Source of the DNA: Haloarcula hispanica ATCC 33960 | GTDB lineage: Archaea; Halobacteriota; Halobacteria; Halobacteriales; Haloarculaceae | DNA: 64,000 nt | Direction of reading: 5' to 3' | NCBI RefSeq assembly: GCF_000223905.1 | Contig: NC_015948.1 | Span: forward strand, 1,364,001 to 1,428,000 | Shown here: in pieces, positions 51,591-59,188 of the stretch | Numbering within the stretch: the stretch's first letter is position 1 | Layout of the letters: every line of letters begins with the position of its first letter | Notes under the pieces: generated by a model | The model's database searches: none | What the model saw: only the letters and a program-made list of their open reading frames with translations | What the model was told of the DNA's origin: nothing | Program-made: the position numbers and the translations under genes

Positions 51591-51612
51591 GAGGGCCGTC
51601 CCGAGCCACGGT

Positions 51613-52566
51613 ATGGTCTCTGAACTATTCGACCCGGAGCGGTGGACGGCCATCGACCGGTTCGACTTCGCCGACATCACCTATCACCGCTCGACCGACA
51701 CGGGCGCGGTGCGTATCGCCTTCGACCGACCGGGGAAGCGCAACGCCTTCCGCCCGGAGACGGTCGACGAACTCGCGACGGCACTGGATCACGCCAAGCG
51801 CCAGACTGACGTGGGCTGTGTCCTCCTGACCGGGAACGGCCCCTCCGAGAAGGACGGCGGCTGGGCCTTCTGTGCCGGTGGGGACCAGAGCATTCGCGGT
51901 GAAAGCGGCTACGAGTACAGCGAGTCGCCACGCGACTCGGACACAGCGAGCGGGGAGCAAAGCGACCCACGAGAGACGAGCGACGGCGTAGAAGATGACG
52001 CGCCGGAGAACGTCGGCCGCCTCCACATTCTCGAAGTCCAGCGCCAGATCCGCCACATCCCAAAGCCCGTCGTCGCCGTCGTCCCAGGGTGGGCCGTCGG
52101 CGGCGGCCACTCGCTGCACGTCGTCTGTGACCTCACGCTCGCCAGCGAGGAGCACGCCAAGTTCCTTCAGACGGACCCCGACGTGGGGAGCTTCGATGGC
52201 GGCTTCGGCTCGGCGTATCTCGCGCGACAGGTCGGCCAGAAGAAGGCCCGCGAGGTGTTCTTCCTCGGCAAGACCTACGACGCCGCCGAAGCCGCCGACA
52301 TGGGGATGGTCAACGACGTGGTTCCTCACGAGGACCTTGAGGACACTGCTATAGAGTGGGCCGAGCGCATGAACGAGAAGTCACCGACGGCGATGCGGAT
52401 GCTCAAGTACGCATTCAATCTCGACTCCGATGGGATGGTCGGTCAGCAGGTGTTCGCCGGGGAGGCGACGCGGCTGGCCTACATGACCGACGAGGCCCAG
52501 GAGGGGCGGGACGCGTTCAACGAGGGCCGCGACCCGGACTTCGACGACGTGCCGTGGCACTACTAA
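51613..52566 (+). CDS. menB: 1,4-dihydroxy-2-naphthoyl-CoA synthase
   Basis: A 317-residue crotonase-fold enzyme that closes the second ring of the naphthoquinone. Signature segments are DRPGKRNAFRPETVDEL, WAFCAGGDQSIRG, GRLHILEVQRQIRHIPKPV, VPGWAVGGGHSLHVVCDLTLASEEHAKFLQTDPDVGSFDGGFGSAYLARQVGQKKAREVFF. It resembles the actinobacterial type. An acidic, Ser-rich insertion of roughly 25 residues (about 105-133) lengthens it compared with the usual 270-300. It stands alone between other men operons. Confidence 0.93.
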   Translation: MVSELFDPERWTAIDRFDFADITYHRSTDTGAVRIAFDRPGKRNAFRPETVDELATALDHAKRQTDVGCVLLTGNGPSEKDGGWAFCAGGDQSIRGESGYEYSESPRDSDTASGEQSDPRETSDGVEDDAPENVGRLHILEVQRQIRHIPKPVVAVVPGWAVGGGHSLHVVCDLTLASEEHAKFLQTDPDVGSFDGGFGSAYLARQVGQKKAREVFFLGKTYDAAEAADMGMVNDVVPHEDLEDTAIEWAERMNEKSPTAMRMLKYAFNLDSDGMVGQQVFAGEATRLAYMTDEAQEGRDAFNEGRDPDFDDVPWHY

Positions 52567-52587
52567 CGCACGCCGCGTAACCGTCGG

Positions 52588-52938
52588 TCAGTCCTCGTAC
52601 GCGAGGGTCATGACCCACTGCGAGAAGGTGTCGTCGTGGGGGTCGACCTCTTCGTCGCCGATAAACGGCGAGAGCTGGTCACCGGCCATCAGAAGCGAGA
52701 AGTCGAGGTCGCGGGCCGCGGGCGTCAGGTAGTACGTGTTGTGCCCCTCGTACACCGTCTCCTCGCGCTGGATGAGGTCCTTCTCGAACAGGGACTCGAC
52801 GATGCGACTCCCCTTCCGCGAGGAGACGTCGAGTTCCTTCCAGAAGTCACTCTGGTGGATGCCACCGGACTCCCGAATCAGTTCGAGCCCGGCCCGCTCG
52901 CCGTCAGAAAGGTCCGCCTCCGACGCTGCTGAACTCAT
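52588..52938 (-). CDS. winged-helix regulator
   Basis: A 116-residue protein with an MarR/Lrp-like winged helix (residues 8-75): LSDGERAGLELIRESGGIHQSDFWKELDVSSRKGSRIVESLFEKDLIQRE, then wing YEGHNTYYLTP. The last 40 residues contain LLMAGDQLSPFIGDEEVDPHDD. The family is haloarchaeal and its targets are unknown. It converges on menB (21 nt). Confidence 0.8.
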   Translation of the reverse strand: MSSAASEADLSDGERAGLELIRESGGIHQSDFWKELDVSSRKGSRIVESLFEKDLIQREETVYEGHNTYYLTPAARDLDFSLLMAGDQLSPFIGDEEVDPHDDTFSQWVMTLAYED

Positions 52939-52965
52939 GTATTGTGTACACCGTGAGACGGCCGC

Positions 52966-53703
52966 TTAAATCTGACCTTCGACCGGGCGGTAGGGCGTCC
53001 GGCACGGTGGCCCATCTGCGTACTGATACTCCCTGTCGGCACCAAGCGTGATGAGCGACGACGACCGCGTGCCGAAGCCGTCGCCGTGGACGCAGACACC
53101 GTACTCGTGGTCGCTGATGGTGTCGCCCGCACGGTCCATCCATTCGCCGGCGGATTCGCCGGGCTCCGGAACCAGCGCCTCGCGCAACCGCGTCGCGTTG
53201 TTCGCTTGCTCCTCGCCCGCGTCGGGTCGGTGGGCTGGAATCCGGTAGTCGCCGTCCGCCCCGACGTTGACGACGACGTGGACGCCGGGCTGGAAGTTCC
53301 GGACTGCGAGTTGGCCGTCCCATTCCAGCAGGACAGCGGCGTTCTCATCAGCCAGCAAGAGATTGAACCCCGCGTACTCGGCCGCTCTGGTGGCCTGTTC
53401 GACGGCGCGCGCTGCGGACTCCGCGCTCTCGTGACTCAGCGCGTCCCGGACAAGCAGGCCGCGCGAGCGGTCGCCGGCCAAGTCAGCGTCGACCCAGCGG
53501 TTCGTCACCGCCGCCAGCAGGCCGTGTTCGTTGTAGCCGATCCACGTCCCGTCGGCCTCCTCGTCGGCCGGCGCGACGACGTGACTCCCCCAGTGGCGCT
53601 GTTGTGGCGGCTGTGACGGCCTATCGAGTCGCTCGTCGCGGTTCGCCGCGACCGCGACCGGCGTGTCATCGAAGACCTGCCACGCGAGGACGATTGTACA
53701 CAC
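52966..53703 (-). CDS. NRDE family protein (TANGO2-like)
   Basis: A 245-residue protein of the NRDE superfamily, named for its Asn-Arg-Asp-Glu motif (AANRDERLDRPSQPP). It starts MCTIVLAWQVF with the conserved Cys2, and has GTWIGYNEHGLLAAVTNRW and the second-half segment FNLLLADENAAVLLEW. Eukaryotic TANGO2 homologues are linked to mitochondrial lipid or haem handling; the archaeal function is unknown. Cys2 next to the start Met suggests an Ntn-hydrolase-type processing, which is inference. Confidence 0.88.
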   Translation of the reverse strand: MCTIVLAWQVFDDTPVAVAANRDERLDRPSQPPQQRHWGSHVVAPADEEADGTWIGYNEHGLLAAVTNRWVDADLAGDRSRGLLVRDALSHESAESAARAVEQATRAAEYAGFNLLLADENAAVLLEWDGQLAVRNFQPGVHVVVNVGADGDYRIPAHRPDAGEEQANNATRLREALVPEPGESAGEWMDRAGDTISDHEYGVCVHGDGFGTRSSSLITLGADREYQYADGPPCRTPYRPVEGQI

Positions 53704-53757
53704 GGGACTGCATACGCTATCGACGTAGAAAACCGCTTGGCCGCGAGCCCCAATCCG

Positions 53758-55281
53758 CTATGCCGATTCGTTCGACTCGCTGGCAGTCCCGAAATGCGAC
53801 CGGACGGCGGCCCGGTCTACGGTCCCTGAGGCCGTCCGTGGGAGCGAATCAACAGCCTGCACCGTCTTCGGGACTTCGTAGGCGGCGAGTCGCTCGGCGC
53901 AGTGGTCGCGAACCGCCTCGGGCGATACATTCCCGACGACCAGTGCAGCGACGCGCTGGCCCCACTCTTCGTCGGCGAGTCCCACGACGGCCGCGTCCTC
54001 GACTGCCGGGTGTTCGCGAATGGTGTCAGCAACCGTCGACGCGTCGACGTTCTCTCCGCCGGTCACGATCTGGTCGTCGACACGGCCTTCGACCCAGAGG
54101 TGGCCGTCCGCGTCCCGGTAGCCGATGTCGCTGGTCCGAAAGCCGTGGTCGCTGAACGCGTCATCGTCGCCGTTCAGATAGCCCGGCGTCACAGTGGGGC
54201 CGTCGACGACTATCTCGCCACGTTCGCCGGGGTCACAGGCGGCCCCGTCAGCGACGACCGTCACGTCGGTGAACACGAGCGGCTGGCCGACGGTGCCGGC
54301 GTGTTCGAAGGCTGTCTCGGGCCGCGCCGTCGCTATCTGTGACGCCGTCTCGGTCATCCCGTAGGTGGGATAGACCGGTACGTCCCGCTCCCGACACCGT
54401 TCGATGAGCGTCTCGCTGGCCGGCCCGCCACCGAGCAGGACGAAGCGAAGCGAGGCCGGTGGTTCCCAGCCAGCGTCCAGCAGCCGCGAGAGCATCGTCG
54501 GCACCAGCGAGACGCCCGCCACCCCGTGTTCCGCGAGCACCTGCTGTGTCGCGTCGGCGTCGAACGACCGCTGGACGACGGCCGCAGTGCCGTATAGCGC
54601 GCTCCGGATGAACGGAGCCAGTCCGCCCATGTGGTAGGTCGGTAAGCAGACCAGCCAGCGGTCATCCGGAAGCACGCCGAGGCGGTACGACGACGCGACG
54701 GCGCTAGCGACGAGGTTGCCGACGGTCAGTCGGACGCCTTTCGGCTCGCTGGTCGTCCCCGAGGTGAAGATGACCAGCTGGGTGTCCGTGCGGGAGAGGG
54801 GTGCCGGGGTCACGTCGGTGGCTGTTTCATCAGCCGAACCCGCCGCTGCTGTCTCGTCGGCGACGGCAGCCGCTGACAGTTCCCTGTCGACCGAAACGGT
54901 GGGACAGCCGTCGATGTCGGCCGCCAGCGACGCGGTGCCGTCTCCACAGACCAGCAGGTCCGCGTCAACTGTCGAGAGCTGGCTTTGGAGCGTCGCCGCG
55001 TCGAGTTCGACGTTCAGCGGCGCGAGTGTCGCCCCCAGTCGCATCGCCGCAAACAGGAGCGTCCCGACTGCCGGCCGTGTCGGCAGGAGCGTCGCGACGG
55101 TGGCGTCCGGGGCGTCGACCCGCCGGTCGAGTTCGGCAGCCACCGCATCGACGGCAGCATCGAGTTTCCGGTAGGTGACCGCGTTCCCGGAGGCCGCCGC
55201 GACCATCGCCGTTCGGTCGGGTGTCGTGTCGGCGCGGTGCGTTACGAGGTCCTGTGTCGGCCAATTGAGGGGGTCACGCAT
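53758..55281 (-). CDS. menE: o-succinylbenzoate--CoA ligase
   Basis: A 507-residue acyl-adenylate-forming enzyme. The AMP-binding P-loop is LVIFTSGTTSEPKGVRL, later motifs are YPTYGMTETASQIA, GYRDADGHLWVEGRVDDQIVTGGENVDASTVADTI. Its position directly downstream of menA and menC in the same transcription unit, with the gene start overlapping menC by 8 nt, identifies it as MenE rather than another acyl-CoA ligase. The C-terminal Lys region (PKTVQAVDSLPRTASGTVDR) has Thr where the catalytic Lys of a -GKIDR- motif is usually found. Confidence 0.9.
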   Translation of the reverse strand: MRDPLNWPTQDLVTHRADTTPDRTAMVAAASGNAVTYRKLDAAVDAVAAELDRRVDAPDATVATLLPTRPAVGTLLFAAMRLGATLAPLNVELDAATLQSQLSTVDADLLVCGDGTASLAADIDGCPTVSVDRELSAAAVADETAAAGSADETATDVTPAPLSRTDTQLVIFTSGTTSEPKGVRLTVGNLVASAVASSYRLGVLPDDRWLVCLPTYHMGGLAPFIRSALYGTAAVVQRSFDADATQQVLAEHGVAGVSLVPTMLSRLLDAGWEPPASLRFVLLGGGPASETLIERCRERDVPVYPTYGMTETASQIATARPETAFEHAGTVGQPLVFTDVTVVADGAACDPGERGEIVVDGPTVTPGYLNGDDDAFSDHGFRTSDIGYRDADGHLWVEGRVDDQIVTGGENVDASTVADTIREHPAVEDAAVVGLADEEWGQRVAALVVGNVSPEAVRDHCAERLAAYEVPKTVQAVDSLPRTASGTVDRAAVRSHFGTASESNESA

Positions 55282-56320
55282 CGGTCCCCACCTCTGTCGG
55301 ATCGATTCCCAGACCGGTCGACTGGGGGACCGACATCGCACCATCCGTTACTGTCGTCGGGTCCGGCGCGAGGTCGGCCGCCAGTCGGTCGCCGGTCGCC
55401 AGACCGCACGCGGCCACGTCGGGAATCGCGGCGGCGACGTGCAGCGCCGCGAGGCGGGCAACGACGGCGTCGATGGTCGTCGTGACGACCGGCTCGACAC
55501 CCTGTTCGCGTGCCCGGAGTGCCAGCGTGTGGGCGTTGCCGGGGCCGCCCAGCACCATCGGCTTCAGTATCAGCACGTCGGCTGCGTCGGCATCGAGGAC
55601 GCTGTCGACCCGGCGGTCGACGAGGGATTCATCGAGCGCAACGCCGACCCCGGAGCCCCGCAATTCGGCGTGCCCGGTGAGGTCGTCGGCCGGAAGCGGC
55701 TGTTCGACGTAGGCCACGTCCAGCGGCGCGAGGCGGTCGAAGGCGTTAGCGGCCTCCTTGCGAGACCACGCGCCGTTGGCGTCGGCGCGAAGCGTCACGT
55801 CGTCGCCCACGCGCTCACGGACGGCCCGAACGCGCGCGACATCTTCATCAACGGTGTGCTTTCCCACTTTGAGCTTACAGCAGTCGTAGCCGGCCTCGAC
55901 CGCCTGCTCGACGGCGTCGGCTGTCTCGGCCGGTGACCCGTCGCCGACCGTCGCGTTGACCGGGACCCGGTCGCATCGCCTGTCGGGCTCGAACCACTGG
56001 TACAGCGGCACGCCGTCGGCTCTGGCGTCGGCGTCCAGTAGCGCGGTCGCAAAGCCGTGTCGGGCGGCGGGGACGGACGCGGCGTCCAGCGACAGGAGAA
56101 TGTCGGTGTGGCCGCCGTCAATTGCAACCGTGGCAGCGTCGTTGAGCCCGCGCTGGCAGTCGTCGACCGACTCCGTCCAGCCCGGAAGCGGCGTGGCTTC
56201 GCCGACACCCGTTTCGCCGCGGTGGTCGTAGCGGACGACGAACCCCGAGCGCTGGCTGATGGTCTCGCGGGCGGTGGCGAGCGGACTCGACAGCGGGAGC
56301 GAGAACGGGTCGACCTTCAT
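55274..56320 (-). CDS. menC: o-succinylbenzoate synthase
   Basis: A 348-residue enolase-superfamily dehydratase. The catalytic Lys is in CCKLKVGKH, metal ligands are Asp in RADANGAW, Glu in YVEQPLP, Asp in ALDESLV, and the second Lys is in LILKPMVLGG. It converts SHCHC to o-succinylbenzoate. The start overlaps the stop of menA (ATGA), and its end overlaps menE. Confidence 0.93.
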   Translation of the reverse strand: MKVDPFSLPLSSPLATARETISQRSGFVVRYDHRGETGVGEATPLPGWTESVDDCQRGLNDAATVAIDGGHTDILLSLDAASVPAARHGFATALLDADARADGVPLYQWFEPDRRCDRVPVNATVGDGSPAETADAVEQAVEAGYDCCKLKVGKHTVDEDVARVRAVRERVGDDVTLRADANGAWSRKEAANAFDRLAPLDVAYVEQPLPADDLTGHAELRGSGVGVALDESLVDRRVDSVLDADAADVLILKPMVLGGPGNAHTLALRAREQGVEPVVTTTIDAVVARLAALHVAAAIPDVAACGLATGDRLAADLAPDPTTVTDGAMSVPQSTGLGIDPTEVGTDA

Positions 56321-57276
56321 AGTAGCTGTGGGACGGCGAGTCCCAGCGCGAACAGGACGGAGTGGACAAAGAGCGTCTGCCCGACCCGTTCGAGCGTCGG
56401 ATTCAATGCGTCGCCGCCGGTCTGTGTGAGGACTGTCTTCGAAATAATCGCCGCCAGTGGTAGCGTCAGCAGGGGGGCCAGTGCCGGCAGGCCGTACTGG
56501 CTGTCGAGGGCGAACACGACCGGGACGACGTAGGCCATCCCGACCATCAGGAGGAACTCGACGCGGCTCCACCCGTAGCCCAGATAGACGGCCAGCGTCT
56601 TCTTGCCCGTGGCGCGGTCCGTCTCCCGGTCGCGGATGTTGTTGACGACGAGAATCGCGGTCGACAGGCCGGCCGCCGGGAGACTCGCTGTAATGGCGGC
56701 GGCAGTGACCGACCCCGCCGGAAGCGTCATCGGGAACGTGCCGACGCCGCTTTCGCTCGCAACGGCCTGCACGTAGTACGTGCCGGTCACAGCGACGAGG
56801 CCGAAGTAGACGAACACGAACAGATCACCCAGACCGCGGTAGCCGTAGGGGAACGGACCGCCGGTGTAGAGAATCCCGGCGGCGATACCCGAGAGACCCA
56901 CGACGACGATGGGGAGGCCGCCGACGGCGACGAGATAAACACCGATGACGACGGCGAGCCCGTAGGTCGCGATCATCGCTCGTTTGACTTCGTCGGCGTC
57001 GATGAGACCGCCAGCCGTCACGCGGGTGAACCCCTCGCGCTCGTCGGTGTCGGCCCCCTTCACCGCGTCGTAGTAGTCGTTCGCGAAGTTCGTTCCGACC
57101 TGGATGAGCAGCGCGCCCACAAGCGCTGCGACCGCCGGCAATGGAGCGAAGACGCCGGCGTGGACTGCCAGCCCCATCCCGACGATGACCGGCGCGGCCC
57201 CGGCAGGTAGTGTCTGTGGCCGCGCGGCCATCACCCACGCCTGCCGCTTCGAGACGTCCGCCGTCGCTGTACTCAT
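56317..57276 (-). CDS. menA: 1,4-dihydroxy-2-naphthoate polyprenyltransferase
   Basis: A 319-residue UbiA-family membrane prenyltransferase with eight or nine helices. The first Asp-rich motif is NDYYDAVKGADTDER (about 66-80) and the second is NNIRDRETDRATGKKTL (about 210-226), both needed for Mg-diphosphate binding. It attaches the isoprenoid tail (C40 in most haloarchaea) to 1,4-dihydroxy-2-naphthoate, yielding demethylmenaquinone. It is the first gene of the menA-menC-menE operon. Confidence 0.94.
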   Translation of the reverse strand: MSTATADVSKRQAWVMAARPQTLPAGAAPVIVGMGLAVHAGVFAPLPAVAALVGALLIQVGTNFANDYYDAVKGADTDEREGFTRVTAGGLIDADEVKRAMIATYGLAVVIGVYLVAVGGLPIVVVGLSGIAAGILYTGGPFPYGYRGLGDLFVFVYFGLVAVTGTYYVQAVASESGVGTFPMTLPAGSVTAAAITASLPAAGLSTAILVVNNIRDRETDRATGKKTLAVYLGYGWSRVEFLLMVGMAYVVPVVFALDSQYGLPALAPLLTLPLAAIISKTVLTQTGGDALNPTLERVGQTLFVHSVLFALGLAVPQLL

Positions 57277-57378
57277 TGGTGAAATCTGGGGACGCTATCC
57301 CCAAAGCGACTGCGGTTCGACCGATACCCGAAATATGACCCGTCGCGTGACAGCAAGATCAGGGGTGTATCACAACCA

Positions 57379-57387
57379 CTTTATCAT
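57379..57387 (+). promoter_or_regulatory. TATA box of the acyl-CoA ligase gene
   Basis: CTTTATCAT is centred 28 nt upstream of ATG 57411. The surrounding 134-nt divergent region is AT-rich; no additional gene is visible. Confidence 0.6.
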
Positions 57388-57410
57388 GATTAACCATACG
57401 ATAGTCTGAG

Positions 57411-59030
57411 ATGCATAAGCCACTGCTGACCACGGATTTTCTCGACCGTGCGCGGGAATACTACGGGGACAAAGAGGCTGTCGTCGCCACGACCGGTGAA
57501 CGCTTCACGTACGACGAGTTCGGGGAGCGAGCCGACGGGTTCTCGGCGGCGATGGCCGCCCGTGGCATCGAGAAGGGGGACCGGGTGGCCGTGCTGGACC
57601 CGAACACGCACTACCAGCTCGAAGCGGCCTACGGGACCATGCAACTGGGTGCGGTCCACACGCCGCTGAACTATCGGCTCGTGCCGGACGACTTCGAATA
57701 TATCCTCTCGGACGCCGAAGTCGACGCCGTTTACGCGGACTACGAGTACGCGGACAAGATCGAGCCGATCCGTGACGAGGTGCCCACCGACATCTTCGTT
57801 ACTAACGACACGGATGCCGTCGACGGCGACTGGGAGTCCTTCGACGAAATCATCGAGGAGGCGGGAACCGACTACGAGCGGCCCGAGATGGACGAGGACG
57901 ACCTCATCACCATCAACTACACCTCGGGGACCACCGGCGACCCGAAGGGCGTCTGCCGGACCCACCGGACGGAGACGCTCCACGCGTACATTGTCGCGCT
58001 CCATCAGGAGATCTCGGACGACGACGTGTACCTCTGGACGCTGCCGATGTTCCACGTCAACGGCTGGGGCCACATCTTCTCGGTTACCGGCATGGGCGCG
58101 AAACACGTCTGTACCCGCGGCGTTGACGCCGAGGGCATCTTCGACGCCGTCAGGACCGAGGACGTCTCCTATCTCTGTGGCGCGCCGACGGTGCTGAACA
58201 TCCTTGCGGACCGCTACGAGGACCATGACGGGGAGATCGAGACGACCGGTGCCAACGACGTGCGCATCGCGACGGCCGGCAGCGCGCCGCCGGAGGCCGT
58301 CATCCGAACCGTCGAGGACGACTTCGGCTGGTACCTGAAACACGTCTACGGCGCGACCGAAACCGGCCCGCTCGTCACGACCTCGGACGCTCGCCGCTTC
58401 TTCGAGGACGGCAGCGACGCCCGCTTCAGCGTCAAGAAGCGCCAGGGCATCGGCTACCTCGGGACCGATGTCCGGGTTGTCGACGAGGACGGCAACGATG
58501 TGCCACACGACGACGAGACGCTGGGGGAAGTCGTCGTCCGCGGCAATCAGGTGATGGACCGCTACTGGAACAAGCCCGAACAGACGGAGGAGGCCTTCTC
58601 CGACCGCGTCGAGGGCTACTACCACATGGGAGACCTGGCGACAGTCGACGAGGACGGCATGATCGCCATCCGCGACCGCAAGAAGGACATCATCATCTCC
58701 GGCGGCGAGAACATCTCCAGCATCGAACTGGAGGACACCCTCTACGAACACGACGCCGTCAGCGATGTCGCAGTTATCCCCGCGCCGAGCGACGAGTGGG
58801 GCGAGACGCCGAAGGCCTTCGTCGTCCCGAACTCCGGTGACCCCGACAACCCGGGCGTGACGGCCGAGGATCTCCGGAACTTCACCCGAGAGGAACTGGC
58901 AACCTACAAAGTCGTCCGCCGCGTCGAGTTCGTCGAGGAACTACCCACGACAGCGACCGGGAAAGTCCAGAAGTACGAACTCCGCGAACAGGAGTGGGAA
59001 GACGAGGACGAGATGGTCGGCCAGGGATAG
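57411..59030 (+). CDS. long-chain fatty acid/acyl-CoA ligase
   Basis: A 539-residue acyl-CoA synthetase of the ANL superfamily. AMP-binding motif is INYTSGTTGDPKGVCRTHR (about 167-185), followed by LPMFHVNGWG, VYGATETGP, GYYHMGDLATVDEDGMIAIRDRKKDIIISGGENISSIELED, and the C-terminal catalytic Lys in LPTTATGKVQKYELRE. This is the FadD-like type that activates medium- or long-chain fatty acids, aromatic acids or branched acids; the substrate cannot be assigned. It does not belong to the men operon. Confidence 0.9.
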   Translation: MHKPLLTTDFLDRAREYYGDKEAVVATTGERFTYDEFGERADGFSAAMAARGIEKGDRVAVLDPNTHYQLEAAYGTMQLGAVHTPLNYRLVPDDFEYILSDAEVDAVYADYEYADKIEPIRDEVPTDIFVTNDTDAVDGDWESFDEIIEEAGTDYERPEMDEDDLITINYTSGTTGDPKGVCRTHRTETLHAYIVALHQEISDDDVYLWTLPMFHVNGWGHIFSVTGMGAKHVCTRGVDAEGIFDAVRTEDVSYLCGAPTVLNILADRYEDHDGEIETTGANDVRIATAGSAPPEAVIRTVEDDFGWYLKHVYGATETGPLVTTSDARRFFEDGSDARFSVKKRQGIGYLGTDVRVVDEDGNDVPHDDETLGEVVVRGNQVMDRYWNKPEQTEEAFSDRVEGYYHMGDLATVDEDGMIAIRDRKKDIIISGGENISSIELEDTLYEHDAVSDVAVIPAPSDEWGETPKAFVVPNSGDPDNPGVTAEDLRNFTREELATYKVVRRVEFVEELPTTATGKVQKYELREQEWEDEDEMVGQG

Positions 59031-59144
59031 AAACAGCCAACAGACGGAAAAACATCAGAAAGGTGTAATATTCTTCGGGACGAGATATAGTCCAGACTGA
59101 CCATTAACGGCGTCGATATGTCACCTTCTGAGTACAGAGACGGT

Positions 59145-59153
59145 CTTTTAATT
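59145..59153 (+). promoter_or_regulatory. TATA box of the LOV hybrid kinase gene
   Basis: CTTTTAATT is centred about 40 nt upstream of ATG 59189, predicting a leader of roughly 13 nt. Confidence 0.5.
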
Positions 59154-59188
59154 CGGCGTCCTGTAATGTGTGACTACTGGGCAAAGTT

